Assembly (NCBI RefSeq): GCF_013376045.1 | Contig: NZ_JABMJG010000005.1 | Location: 70,080-134,079 of the forward strand | Reading direction: 5' to 3' | Source of the DNA: Variovorax sp. SG517 | GTDB lineage: Bacteria; Pseudomonadota; Gammaproteobacteria; Burkholderiales; Burkholderiaceae_C | Length of the DNA: 64,000 nucleotides | Part shown: positions 27,615 to 36,403 of the stretch, piece after piece | Numbering within the stretch: the stretch's first letter is position 1 | Layout of the letters: each line of letters opens with the position of its first letter | Notes under the pieces: generated by a model | What the model saw: the letters and a program-made list of their open reading frames with translations, nothing else | Database searches by the model: none | What the model was told of the DNA's origin: nothing | Program-made: the position numbers and the translations under genes

Positions 27615-27822
27615 GGCCAGTGTCGGGAATTCACTCGCAGCAGAGAAGATGCGCCGCAAGAAGGCATACGACTCAGCGATCGCCTCGGTCGGCCTCGAAG
27701 GTTTCAAGGTGCCGAAGGAATACGCTGACCAGGCACAACGCTTCGTCAACGGTGAAATCGATTTCGATGTGCTTGGTGAATTCCTACACAAGCGTTTCGG
27801 CCTCGACGAATCGCAGAGGTAG
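27607..27822 (+). CDS. VbhA-type (anti-Fic) antitoxin
   Basis: 71 residues from the ATG at 27,607 (a GTG at 27,604 is also possible). The segment AYDSAIASVGLEGFKVPKEY contains the inhibitory-helix motif S-VGL-E-G, matching (S/T)xxxE(G/N) of class I Fic inhibitors, followed by the usual FVNGEIDFD tail. VbhA-type antitoxins block AMP-transfer by Fic toxins by placing the Glu in the ATP site. The Fic gene normally follows directly; here the next 290 bases hold no Fic motif (HPFxxGNG), and none occurs elsewhere in the window. It is therefore an orphan antitoxin. Confidence 0.8.
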   Translation: MPEASVGNSLAAEKMRRKKAYDSAIASVGLEGFKVPKEYADQAQRFVNGEIDFDVLGEFLHKRFGLDESQR

Positions 27823-28116
27823 GTGGCCTCGGGCGTACCTAGTACCGAGCGGAGTCAAGGGCGACACCGCAGGCCGCACGCGGAGCGCAGCCCGGAACGG
27901 GCGAGCACCGAACGGGCGAGGATGGCGGGCGCTAGCCTTTACCCTTGACGCCTCAGTCATTACATAGCCTATCGGCCAGGGGAAGGAGCAAGGCGAAGCC
28001 GCCGAGCCTATCCCCTGAGCCTGTCGGCGGCGAGACGCGGGATGCAACCGGAGGGGTTGCCCAAGCGAAGCGCGGAGGATTCCGATTGGTGGCCGGGCTC
28101 TGTGTCCCGCGCCGTC
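27823..28116. other. intergenic, no gene seen
   Basis: 294 bases rich in GC repeats such as gcaggccgcacgcggagcgca and gaacgggcgagcaccgaacg. It looks like ICE or plasmid intergenic DNA. I see no ORF, RNA gene or clear terminator. A Fic toxin would be expected here but is absent. Confidence 0.5.
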
Positions 28117-29043
28117 TTAGGTTCGTTTCGCACGCCCGCCCGTCACGACGAATGCGACACCACACATGACTAGCGCAATGCCGACCAGGGTCAGCCACGC
28201 AGGTACTTCCTTGAGGACGACCATGCCGATCAGGACGGCCAGCGCTGGCGCGAGTGCGCCGAAGATCGCCGCCCGAGGGGCACCTAAGCGGCGCACCGCT
28301 TCCGTGTAGAAGAACATGCCCAGGATCGCGACAGCGATACCTTGCGCCACAACCTGGAAAGCCACCTCCGCAGGCGGTGCGGTGAAGATGTTTGGCTTCA
28401 GCCAAAGGAAGTATATCGGCGCAAACACCAGAGCAGAGAGGCAATTCACCAGTGCCGTCGCGTGCCACGGGCTAACGCCCGAGCGCCGCTGTGCCACGGT
28501 GAAGCTCGCGAAGAACAGACCCGCAAGCAGAAACAGCAGATCGCCCCGCCACTCGCCGGCAGCGCGGTTCGCTATCAGCGCATAGCCACCAATGCAGAGC
28601 ACGCCAGCGACGACGATTCCCATGCCGCCCAACTGCTGGCGAGTGAACCTCTCGCCGAACAGAAGCCCGGACAGCAAGGCCACCCAGATAGGCATCGTGC
28701 CGATCATCAGGGTCGCGACGTGGGAAGCCGGCGCGAACTGCATGCCAATCGAGCCCAGCAGCATGAAGGGCACGCCGGCACCCAGCACCATCACCAGCAG
28801 CCGAACGATGCCGATCTGTTGGATGCCCAGGCCCTTGCGCACGAGGATCGGCCACAGAAGCAATGCCGATACACCGAAGCGCAAGAACGTCACGTCGTGG
28901 GGGCCTAGGCTGGTCGTCACCGCAAAGCGGGTGGCGACGGACCAACTTGACCAGATCAATGCAACGGCGAGGCCGCACAGCACGCCCATGCCCAAGCTCT
29001 GCCGGCCGGCCGGTCCCGTGGTCGGAATGGGGATCGCAGTCAT
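28117..29043 (-). CDS. EamA/DMT-family transporter
   Basis: 308 residues with ten transmembrane helices in two EamA repeats (about residues 15-145 and 160-300); the segment WSSWSVATRF near helix 1 is typical. The ATG at 29,043 overlaps the stop of the dehydrogenase gene (ATGA), which is why I reject a longer frame. Members export amino acids, nucleosides or metabolites in the drug/metabolite transporter superfamily. The coupled dehydrogenase and divergent LysR regulator suggest a small metabolite-detoxification or export unit. Substrate cannot be told. Confidence 0.88.
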   Translation of the reverse strand: MTAIPIPTTGPAGRQSLGMGVLCGLAVALIWSSWSVATRFAVTTSLGPHDVTFLRFGVSALLLWPILVRKGLGIQQIGIVRLLVMVLGAGVPFMLLGSIGMQFAPASHVATLMIGTMPIWVALLSGLLFGERFTRQQLGGMGIVVAGVLCIGGYALIANRAAGEWRGDLLFLLAGLFFASFTVAQRRSGVSPWHATALVNCLSALVFAPIYFLWLKPNIFTAPPAEVAFQVVAQGIAVAILGMFFYTEAVRRLGAPRAAIFGALAPALAVLIGMVVLKEVPAWLTLVGIALVMCGVAFVVTGGRAKRT

Positions 29044-29918
29044 GACTGCCGTCCCTTCCGCAGTATCTTGACGATACCTACCGCGTCGTCCTGGGACTGT
29101 CCGCGCTGCATGGCCTCGGAGAACAGTGTTCGGTTGACCTCGGCGACGGGCACCCAAAGCCCACGCTGGGCGGCCTCGTCACACACCAGACCGATGTCCT
29201 TGGCGACATGGCGGATAGGAGCCTGCTGCGCGAAATTGTCGGCCAGCATCTTCGGCGCTTTCATGCGCAACACGTCATTGGCCAGCGGTCCCGCTTGCGC
29301 CATCTCCAGGAATTGCGCGACATCGAGGCCAATGCCCGCAGCGAAGTGCGTGGCTTCGGTGATCGCCTCGAAATAGGCGATCAGCAGGAGCTGGTTTGCC
29401 AGCTTCATGCGCATCGCTGTAGGGATGGGGCCGCACCGTACCGTCTTCTTGCCCACGGCGTCGAACAGGGGCTGCACATCGTCGATGTGTCCAGGCTCGG
29501 CCGCAGCCGCGAGGATCACGAGCTGGCCTGTCTCGGCCGGCTGCTTCGAGCCAGATACCGGCGCTTCGACGTAGCGAGCGCCGGCCGCCGCCAAGTTGGC
29601 GGCCAGTTCGGCCGAGTAGGCCGGCGCAATGGTCGACATCAGCACGATCGTCTTGCCCTTCACGGGGGCCGCAATCGTGCCGTTCGCCTCGCGCTGCAAC
29701 GCCTGATCGACCTCGACGTGGCTCGGAACCATGAGGACGATGGCGTCCGAGGCCTCGATAACGTGCCGGGCCGTGTCGGCGACAGCGATCCCGAGAGAGC
29801 GCAGACCATCACAGCGACTGGCTGTGCGGTTGAAGACAGTGACGCTGTGCCCCGCCTTGTGGAGATTTCTCGCCATGGGCTCGCCCATGACGCCGATGCC
29901 AATGATCCCGATTTTCAT
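29040..29918 (-). CDS. 3-hydroxyisobutyrate dehydrogenase-family oxidoreductase
   Basis: 292 residues. The N-terminal Rossmann motif is GIIGIGVMGEPMARNL with an AGH-VTVFNRT second strand (NADP preference likely from N-R-T). The substrate-binding stretch YVEAPVSGSKQPAETGQL and the catalytic Lys in MRMKLANQLLL fit beta-hydroxyacid dehydrogenases such as GlyR1/GarR/TSR types. It is the first gene of a two-gene minus-strand unit with the EamA transporter and is divergent from lysR at 30,027. Likely substrate: a small hydroxy acid or semialdehyde; not decidable. Confidence 0.88.
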   Translation of the reverse strand: MKIGIIGIGVMGEPMARNLHKAGHSVTVFNRTASRCDGLRSLGIAVADTARHVIEASDAIVLMVPSHVEVDQALQREANGTIAAPVKGKTIVLMSTIAPAYSAELAANLAAAGARYVEAPVSGSKQPAETGQLVILAAAAEPGHIDDVQPLFDAVGKKTVRCGPIPTAMRMKLANQLLLIAYFEAITEATHFAAGIGLDVAQFLEMAQAGPLANDVLRMKAPKMLADNFAQQAPIRHVAKDIGLVCDEAAQRGLWVPVAEVNRTLFSEAMQRGQSQDDAVGIVKILRKGRQS

Positions 29919-30026
29919 AACCAGTCCAGCCCATTGAAATTGCGTGTGAGCGGGACTCTAGGGAGAATGGGAGATCGTGAAAAATGATTTATTGAGAATC
30001 AATGATTCGGAAAAGGAGATATGCCA

Positions 30027-30896
30027 ATGGAGTTTTCCGACCTGACGATATTTTTGGCCGTGGTCCGCAACGGCGGGGTGGTGCGTGCCGCCGAGGTTTT
30101 GCATCGGGCGCAGTCGAGCGTCACATCGCGGATCCAGGTTTTGGAGGAGAAGCTGGGCGTGCAGCTTTTTTTGCGCGAGGGCAGGAGACTGCAGTTGTCG
30201 CCTGCCGGCCAGATCCTGGTCGGCTACGCAGAGCGCCTTGTCGAGTTGTCCAGGGCGGCCGCCAACGCGGTTCAGAGCGACCAACCTACGGGAGTCTTGC
30301 GGCTTGGCGCCATGGAAAGCACGGCTGCGGTTCGCTTGCCTGGCCCTCTTGGCATCTTTCATGAGCGATATCCAGACGTGGCGCTGGAGCTTTATTCCGG
30401 AGACCCCCGCGATTTGGTCAATAAAGTGCTCAATTCCGAACTCGACGCCGCGTTGATCGCGGACCCCGTATCGGACCACCGGCTGGAGACGATGGCCATC
30501 TACGACGAGGAGCTCGTGATCATCGCCGAGGCTAAGCACGGTGCTATCGCGTCGCCCAAGGATCTTCCGTCGAAATCCATCCTCGCATTTCATCCCGGAT
30601 GCCCCCACCGCAAGCGTCTTGAAGACTGGTTTGCGCGCGGCCACGTCATGCCGGAGCGGATCGTGGAGGTGGGCTCGTACCACCTTATCCTCGGCTGCGT
30701 TGCCGTTGGAATGGGTGTCGCGCTGGTGCCTCACAGCGTGCTCGACACCTACACCGAACGTGCGCGGCTCAGTGTGCACAAGCTGCGTGCGAAATTCGGA
30801 CGGGTGAAGACCCGGCTGGTATGGCGTAGGGAAGCGCCACAGGCGAAGATTCTGGCGCTGTCGACGGTGCTGCTTGAGAGTCATCACAAATCGTGA
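30027..30896 (+). CDS. LysR-family transcriptional regulator
   Basis: 289 residues from the ATG at 30,027, eight bases after an AGGAG; an ATG six bases earlier is too close to that site. N-terminal winged helix (FLAVVRNGGVVRAAEVLHRA...VTSRIQVLEEKLG) and a periplasmic-binding-like effector domain. It is divergent from the dehydrogenase-transporter pair, the usual place for the LysR regulator of that pair. The 108-base gap (29,919-30,026) has AT-rich sequence where the shared operator should lie. Confidence 0.9.
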   Translation: MEFSDLTIFLAVVRNGGVVRAAEVLHRAQSSVTSRIQVLEEKLGVQLFLREGRRLQLSPAGQILVGYAERLVELSRAAANAVQSDQPTGVLRLGAMESTAAVRLPGPLGIFHERYPDVALELYSGDPRDLVNKVLNSELDAALIADPVSDHRLETMAIYDEELVIIAEAKHGAIASPKDLPSKSILAFHPGCPHRKRLEDWFARGHVMPERIVEVGSYHLILGCVAVGMGVALVPHSVLDTYTERARLSVHKLRAKFGRVKTRLVWRREAPQAKILALSTVLLESHHKS

Positions 30897-31245
30897 GATT
30901 CCTGCCCGTTCCGCGCTGAAATTGTCTTGCCTGTGACGGCGCAGTTGGCATCACGGTCGATTTCTTGAGGACTGGCCGGCTTTTCGCGTAGCTGATTGAG
31001 TTCCGTCCAAGCCGCAGCCTCAGCCTGCTGGCGCCTGGTGCGTCGCTTAATGCATAGATTCCCAGAACAAGCAAGCCCAGGAGGTCGAACGCGATGGATG
31101 GAAACTCATACATCGGAGAAAAGTCCACAGGCAGATCCACGCTGCTGCGGCGTGCCTCGGCCGATGCGCATTTGCGCCGGCGGACTTCATACGCCACTCG
31201 TGCCGGCCACGCCATGAACACCGATCCGAGGGCCGTCAAGATCAC
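30769..31245 (-). CDS. doubtful small membrane protein or remnant
   Basis: A 158-codon frame with a GTG start. The first ~75 residues look protein-like, with two hydrophobic stretches (VILTALGSVFMAWPA and IAFDLLGLLVLGIYAL) separated by a basic segment. The remainder is low complexity and runs antisense into lysR, so the real product, if any, is shorter or the gene is broken. No family recognised. Confidence 0.25.
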   Translation of the reverse strand: MILTALGSVFMAWPARVAYEVRRRKCASAEARRSSVDLPVDFSPMYEFPSIAFDLLGLLVLGIYALSDAPGASRLRLRLGRNSISYAKSRPVLKKSTVMPTAPSQARQFQRGTGRNLTICDDSQAAPSTAPESSPVALPYAIPAGSSPVRISHAACAH

Positions 31246-31667
31246 GACGTAAAGCGAATACGAGCCAGAAACCTTCTCATTCTAGGTAGAAGGCGAGACT
31301 TCTACCCAGATTCAGCTCTTCGGGGAACTGTCCTATTTCGTTGCTGTGAATGAGCAGCACAGTCTCCCATCGAGAGGGATCTCCATCGGACGAAGCTTCC
31401 GCCCAACTCGACCATATCCTTGAGTAGCAATCTGACGGAAGAATTTTCTTCCTGACGTTCTTGTTTCACGATTCCTCCCAAGATTGATGGCTTCAGTTCT
31501 GCTCTGGGTCGGAGTGGACCGACCCGCGCGGATCGCGTGCGAGGTGACTTGCAAACGACGGCTCATGCTCGAATCGTATGCGGGAATGTGACGGCGATCA
31601 GCAAGGCGCTGGCTGCAACGAGCATCATCGTGCCCGCCCACCCATGAGCCGCAATAGCAGCTGGGAC
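31246..31667. other. intergenic, no supported gene
   Basis: 422 bases between the doubtful membrane frame and the small gene at 31,668. A 102-codon minus-strand frame exists but is Arg/Ser-rich and has no ribosome site, so I do not call it. There is an inverted repeat TAGGTAGAAG...CTTCTACC around 31,284-31,307 that could form a short stem. Confidence 0.4.
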
Positions 31668-31886
31668 TTAATGGCCTGCGCGCGACATCAGCGGCGGAAG
31701 TGAGGCCAGTGCCCTGAGCGCATTGAATTCATCAAGCACTGCGGCCTGGATCTGATGGTGATCGACAGGCTCGGTATCGAACATAAAGCCCAAAGCGGCA
31801 TCGTGCCCATCGAAGGTCAGAATAGCGTATTCGAGCCAGCTATTGAATCCTTCTGGTGGTTTGGGGTTGTGGGTGGGTGCAGTCAT
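31668..31886 (-). CDS. small hypothetical protein
   Basis: 72 residues, start chosen at 31,886 because an AGGAG lies seven bases upstream; the frame continues further but without a site. The sequence (PKPPEGFNSWLEYAILTFDG...) is acidic and probably helical, with no membrane segment. It sits downstream of the second tniQ in the same direction but after a 150-base gap. Function unknown; the compact acidic form would suit an antitoxin or anti-restriction protein, but this is a guess. Confidence 0.55.
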   Translation of the reverse strand: MTAPTHNPKPPEGFNSWLEYAILTFDGHDAALGFMFDTEPVDHHQIQAAVLDEFNALRALASLPPLMSRAGH

Positions 31887-32038
31887 GAAATCTCCTCTGC
31901 GCGGAATCGCGCCGAATTCAAATTGACGAACGTCGCAATCGGCGATGCATACGATTGAGCCAGAATGATCCATCGGTCTTGTCTTCGCAGACGAGGGCCC
32001 GCACACAAGCAGAATTCTCGCAATGCGTACTCTTCGCT

Positions 32039-33706
32039 TCAACGTTGCCGATGGAGAGGAGCATCTTTGCACTGCATCAGGTGATCCTCCGACCAACTCG
32101 ACCGTGCATGGTGGTCGACCCGAAGTGTTTCCTCTGATGGAGCGGCTGTCAGCAGCCGCGAACCCAACTGCCATTCGGAAACTCCCGAGCGTCGCAGCAA
32201 ATCTGCAAACCGCGAAGCCAAGCCGAACCCTTGGGTAGGGACTCCGAAGCGCGAGAGAAAAAGAGCGCGCTGCGGCAGGTCATACCGTTCGAAACGCGTT
32301 CGCGTGCCGCGCAGATAAAGTTCCATCCAGGCCAGATAGGTCCGAGCGAGTCTGCCGCGGGCGCCGTCGATACACGCGGCATCACGCCACTCCTGCAACA
32401 GAGCTAGGCCATCTTCCACGGCCAAGCCTGAAGCCGCCTTAAGCGATATCCGAAGCCAGGCCGCCGCGGCAATGCTGCACGCGTCGCGCAGAAGGCTGGC
32501 ACGCTGCTCCCTGGCGGTCGAAGCACTCTCCAGATCCGCGCTTAGAACGCTGGTCACTGCAAGCATCTCGGTGTCCGACAAGCGACGCGTCATGACAGGC
32601 AGAAGCGCATCCAACGCTTTCCCTTCGGTCACTCCCAATAGTCGCTTGATCGCGATCTTCGACACTGGGCAATGAGCCTCACTCAGCAGCGCTGCAGCAC
32701 TCGAGACTTCAGCCAGAGTCGTGCGGTAGCGCTTTCTCTCGAGATGTTCCTTGCAGACGGACCAGAGCCAGTAAGGCACGGGAATCTCTGCCGTGGCGTA
32801 TTCTCCGCATGTAATGCGTGCAGCGCTCATGCTGCTGATAAAACGCACTGGCCAATCCCTAGTGAGCCAGTCCACCAGTTCCAACATCTGGTGCCGCATT
32901 GCTGTCGACTGCCGGTCGAACGGCAGCCGCGGTCCTCTTGCCATGCAGGCCAGAACAGGGATCAATTCTCGAGGCAGCCCAGCCCTTTGAAGCTTCACCG
33001 CGAGCCGGGGACGACCCAGGACATTCAGCAGCACGCGGACCCCGTCCCACCAGAGCTTGCTGTGAACCACGCGGACGGAAAAGATCGATCGGGGCGGCGC
33101 ATCCTGAGGATCCACCAGGCGCCACTTTGCGATCCGTCGAACGCGCACCGGGCCCGGATCGTCATACAGCGCGCGACCACAGTGCTCACACAACTTCAGC
33201 GATGCTGTCCGTAGGCCCGAGAGGATCAGCTCGCGTCCGCAGCCGCGGCATGTATCGATGAGGAGACGCATATGCACTGCACATACGGTATTCACCGTCA
33301 GGCGCCAGGCGCTACGCCAGTACGGCCTCCCGTCCTCGGCCAAGCACGCTGCGCAGATTGAGTACCTGCACCCTTGGCCGCCACTGGGCATCAACCATCG
33401 CCCCGCTGTGCCGCCCGGCGTTCCGGTCATCGCCGTTAGCGCGCCATCCAATGCGTGTGAGCGCAACAGTTCAAGCGGAAGGCCGCTAAGTTGTTCCAGG
33501 CCGGAAAGCAGCATCCACCTCTCGGGATTCACATCGATAAGCGAACGTGAGGCAAGTGGAAGGCCCTCGTTCTGAAGCAGCTCGCCATAAGTGGTGAAGC
33601 CATTCGACAACGCCAGTCGGAACAGCCACGAAGTGAGCGATTCCGGCGAAGCCAGCCCTGGGATCGGCGCGGGTCGTACGATCAATTTCTGAAGCTGGCG
33701 AGGCAC
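32039..33706 (-). CDS. tniQ: TniQ-family transposition target selector (long form)
   Basis: 555 residues. The N-terminal TniQ domain (PAPIPGLASPESLTSWLFRLA) is followed by a zinc-finger region with CAAC, CAVH, CRGC and CEHCGR pairs (about residues 115-180), and a long C-terminal domain with no recognised motif. Long TniQ proteins (TnsD class) bind a fixed attachment site through the C-terminal region, so this is the better candidate for recognising comM. It follows the shorter tniQ by nine bases at the end of the tns operon. Roles of the two proteins are inferred from length only. Confidence 0.88.
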   Translation of the reverse strand: MPRQLQKLIVRPAPIPGLASPESLTSWLFRLALSNGFTTYGELLQNEGLPLASRSLIDVNPERWMLLSGLEQLSGLPLELLRSHALDGALTAMTGTPGGTAGRWLMPSGGQGCRYSICAACLAEDGRPYWRSAWRLTVNTVCAVHMRLLIDTCRGCGRELILSGLRTASLKLCEHCGRALYDDPGPVRVRRIAKWRLVDPQDAPPRSIFSVRVVHSKLWWDGVRVLLNVLGRPRLAVKLQRAGLPRELIPVLACMARGPRLPFDRQSTAMRHQMLELVDWLTRDWPVRFISSMSAARITCGEYATAEIPVPYWLWSVCKEHLERKRYRTTLAEVSSAAALLSEAHCPVSKIAIKRLLGVTEGKALDALLPVMTRRLSDTEMLAVTSVLSADLESASTAREQRASLLRDACSIAAAAWLRISLKAASGLAVEDGLALLQEWRDAACIDGARGRLARTYLAWMELYLRGTRTRFERYDLPQRALFLSRFGVPTQGFGLASRFADLLRRSGVSEWQLGSRLLTAAPSEETLRVDHHARSSWSEDHLMQCKDAPLHRQR

Positions 33707-33715
33707 ATCCAGAAC

Positions 33716-34792
33716 TCAGGTCACGACGTTCTCGAAATACTGTTCGGAACCCCTGTGAACTGGCCCGCCCCCCACGCAGACGCTGTGGAACTTGACGAGC
33801 CAATCGCTGGCACTGGTCCCGTAGGCCTTCCCATGGACGAGGCGCTCAAAGTCCGATGGACGTCGCGTTGCGAAATCCTCCAACAGCCTGGCGGCGCGCG
33901 AGCGCACTTCAATCGTTTGGTAGACGAACTGTTCACTGAATTTGGCACGCGTGCATTTCTCTAGACCTGCCTCCGCTCGGAGACTCGCAAATGCCTCCAT
34001 CGAGGTGACATCTGCGCTCGCCGCACAAGCCTGATTGAGAAGTCTGCGAAGTGGCAGGCAGGGCAACACATGAAGCGGTCTGTGTTCCTTCGCCTTGCGA
34101 CGGTAGATTTTGTAGAGGGTTTGCTGCAGCAGGCCGGTGTGAAGGGGCGCCACGTCGGGCGAGCAGTTGCGCAGATCGAAACCACAATTGCCACAGTGGC
34201 TCAGTGGCAAAAGGATGGGCCTCGGAGCGGCGAACGTGCCCTTGCAACGAGGGCAGCGATCCACCAGATTGCGACGGTGAACGTCGCACATCACGGTCGT
34301 TGCAAGTCGCCAGCTTTGTCTCCAATAGGGCACGTGGTCTTGTGCAAGGCAATCAGGACATACGACGTGGCGCGCGCGAAAATATGTGGAAGTGCCGGTT
34401 TTCTCAGCCAGTGTCCAGGCGCGCATGACGGTCTGGCCGCTTCTTCCGGGCGTCGGTCTGTCCTCCAGGGACAGCCACATCGGGGAAATTTCCTCCTCGC
34501 TACGGCCGCTCACACGTGCCCAGGCATGTGCTGCGCGTTCCGGATCCGTCGGAACATCGATAAGGAGGTGGTTCCGCAGGCCGGCCGCTATGCGAATCAC
34601 GCCTGGGCGTGTGATTGCGTTCGCCTTCTGTAGCCGGTAAACCCAGGAACCCAGCGATTCGCATGCGCGGCGATCAAACGGCATAGTGCCGATCGGCCGG
34701 GTCCGCACGATGACGATGGGCAGGTCGTCGGATGCTGGCGTTTCGCGCAGGGAATGCGCACTGGAATGCCTAGGCGTCTTCATAGAGCGCAT
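33716..34792 (-). CDS. tniQ: TniQ-family transposition protein (short form)
   Basis: 358 residues (an ATG three codons in is also possible). The TniQ domain (IGTMPFDRRACESLGSWVYRLQ) leads into zinc-ligand pairs CPDC, CDVH, CPRC and CGNC (about residues 140-205). Length is between the short CAST-type TniQ and the long TnsD. The start overlaps the end of tnsC by 23 bases. Elements of the Tn6022 type carry two such genes (tniD, tniE), and the order here is the same. It may bridge TnsC to the long target binder. Confidence 0.86.
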   Translation of the reverse strand: MRSMKTPRHSSAHSLRETPASDDLPIVIVRTRPIGTMPFDRRACESLGSWVYRLQKANAITRPGVIRIAAGLRNHLLIDVPTDPERAAHAWARVSGRSEEEISPMWLSLEDRPTPGRSGQTVMRAWTLAEKTGTSTYFRARHVVCPDCLAQDHVPYWRQSWRLATTVMCDVHRRNLVDRCPRCKGTFAAPRPILLPLSHCGNCGFDLRNCSPDVAPLHTGLLQQTLYKIYRRKAKEHRPLHVLPCLPLRRLLNQACAASADVTSMEAFASLRAEAGLEKCTRAKFSEQFVYQTIEVRSRAARLLEDFATRRPSDFERLVHGKAYGTSASDWLVKFHSVCVGGGPVHRGSEQYFENVVT

Positions 34793-35690
34793 CCTCTTCG
34801 TGATTGTCGCCGTCCAAGTAGGTTGGCTCGTGAAGTTCGCCGACCCGGTTGAGTCGGCGCATCGCGAAGGATTTGTGAAAAGGGTTCAGCTCGGCCGATA
34901 CCTCGCTCCAATAGTGGCGCTCGAACAACTTCTCGAGCGCGACGAAGCTCAGCATCTGCCCCTTGTCGGCCAGGTGCCTCATCCGCTTGACCATGAACGC
35001 GGTCGTACGGTGAATGCCGTCGGTTGCATAAAACATGCGTGTGGCGACATCTGTGCTCGCGAGCCACTTGCGATTACCCTCGCTCATGCCCACCGCCAGC
35101 TCGTACAGGAAGCCACGAAACTGCGGGAACCGGTCCTCGAGATCGAATGGATAAAGCTTGAGCACCTCGGGAACGCGGGAGCGCAGTTGTCCGTTGTGCG
35201 CAAAAAGGATTCGCGCGCGCGGCGCGCCGCCAAACGCCACGGGAAGCTTTAGCAGGTCGAGCATTTCCTTCAGCGCGTCCGCGGCGGATGCAAAGGTGTG
35301 GGCCTGCCCCCGATCGATCAGATGTTGTACTTCGTCGACGCAGACGAACTCGACGCCGCATGTCTGGTAGAGGATCTGAGCCCGCTCGCGCAGTCTGTCG
35401 GCCGAACCGGAGCCCACGTGGATCTGAAGGGCCTTGAGGAACGCTGCGAAGATGCTTTTGCGGGTTGGTTGCGACGGAATTTGCACGCGCACCACCGGTA
35501 CGCGGGTCACTTCGTCCTCGATCACCGGTGGATGGCGAAGACAATACTCCTTGAAGATGAATGATTTGCCCACGCCGGATACCCCGAGCAACTTCATGCT
35601 TTGGGGATCGTCGTCGAGGCCGCTGTCGGCATGGCAGTCGGCGAGGCGCGCCATGGCATCTTGAAACGCGAGTGTCTCGATGCAGATCAT
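34770..35690 (-). CDS. tnsC: AAA+ transposition regulator TnsC/TniB
   Basis: 306 residues with Walker A GVSGVGKSFIFKEY (about residue 35-50) and Walker B VEFVCVDEVQHL (about 115-125). TnsC forms ATP-bound filaments on target DNA and links the TniQ target binder to the TnsAB transposase, and it gives target immunity. Its ATG overlaps the TGA of the tnsB second frame (ATGA). Size is that of the shorter TniB class rather than the 555-residue TnsC of Tn7. Confidence 0.92.
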   Translation of the reverse strand: MICIETLAFQDAMARLADCHADSGLDDDPQSMKLLGVSGVGKSFIFKEYCLRHPPVIEDEVTRVPVVRVQIPSQPTRKSIFAAFLKALQIHVGSGSADRLRERAQILYQTCGVEFVCVDEVQHLIDRGQAHTFASAADALKEMLDLLKLPVAFGGAPRARILFAHNGQLRSRVPEVLKLYPFDLEDRFPQFRGFLYELAVGMSEGNRKWLASTDVATRMFYATDGIHRTTAFMVKRMRHLADKGQMLSFVALEKLFERHYWSEVSAELNPFHKSFAMRRLNRVGELHEPTYLDGDNHEEDALYEDA

Positions 35691-36403
35691 GATTGCCTCC
35701 CGGTCAAAGTCTTCGGTGCACGCACTACCGTGGTGAAGAATGGAATATCGTCGTCAACGCGCGGACTCGCCGGTCGCCGATTGATCGGCTTGCCCAGCGT
35801 GCCAGTGGTCGATTTCTTGCTGGTGCCGTTTCCGCGGTTTCCCCGTTTGCGTACGGACTTGCGCCGGGTTGAAGGCGCCTCAGGCACGGTCGTCGACTCC
35901 TCGAGAGACAGGCCTGTCACTCGCAGCATCCGGCGTCGGGCGCCCTGCGTGGTCGCCTGGCTGAGGTCACGTGCGGATTCGCGCGCTCTCTTGATCGCCT
36001 GCGAGAGCGAAATCTTTTGGCCATGGTCGCGTGCCTTACGTTGCAGGCGGCAGGCCACTTTGACCTGGAATGCGCTCAATCCTGCCTTGGTCCGATCGAT
36101 GTTAGGCACCTGCAGGCGCTCTCCGGACCTAGGATCCGTCACCCAGATGAAGGCCATGAGCGACCGGTTTAAGCGCACCTGCACCGGCACGCTCACTGTC
36201 TTCTGATTGGGCTTCCTCGGCGCTTGGCGCAAGATGGCCTGCAGATGGTCGCTGTTGAAGATGCAGTTGTCCACCTCAATTCCCTTGGTTGTCAGCGTGC
36301 AGGTGACGGCGTCCGAACAGATCACGTCCAGTTCGTCCGGGTCCGAGGGAAGGCGGATGGACGTCGCCGCCGACGCGCTGCGCCACAGTTCGTACGGACT
36401 CAT
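35687..36403 (-). CDS. tnsB: TnsB/TniA C-terminal part, separate frame
   Basis: 238 residues from an ATG at 36,403 that overlaps the TGA of the preceding tnsB frame (ATGA). It opens with MSPYELW, the segment that in related transposases directly follows the HRGL motif at the end of the catalytic domain. It then gives the Mu-transposase C-terminal beta-barrel (VPVQVRLNRSLMAFIWV) and a basic tail that normally contacts TnsC. So one TnsB protein is encoded in two frames. An aggggg five bases before the ATG could allow restart; alternatively a -1 shift at the same G run makes a fusion (see findings). Confidence 0.85.
   Translation of the reverse strand: MSPYELWRSASAATSIRLPSDPDELDVICSDAVTCTLTTKGIEVDNCIFNSDHLQAILRQAPRKPNQKTVSVPVQVRLNRSLMAFIWVTDPRSGERLQVPNIDRTKAGLSAFQVKVACRLQRKARDHGQKISLSQAIKRARESARDLSQATTQGARRRMLRVTGLSLEESTTVPEAPSTRRKSVRKRGNRGNGTSKKSTTGTLGKPINRRPASPRVDDDIPFFTTVVRAPKTLTGRQS

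Noticed and set aside
31333-31641. 102-codon minus-strand frame
   Set aside because: Arg/Ser/Thr-rich, no ribosome site and no recognisable fold.
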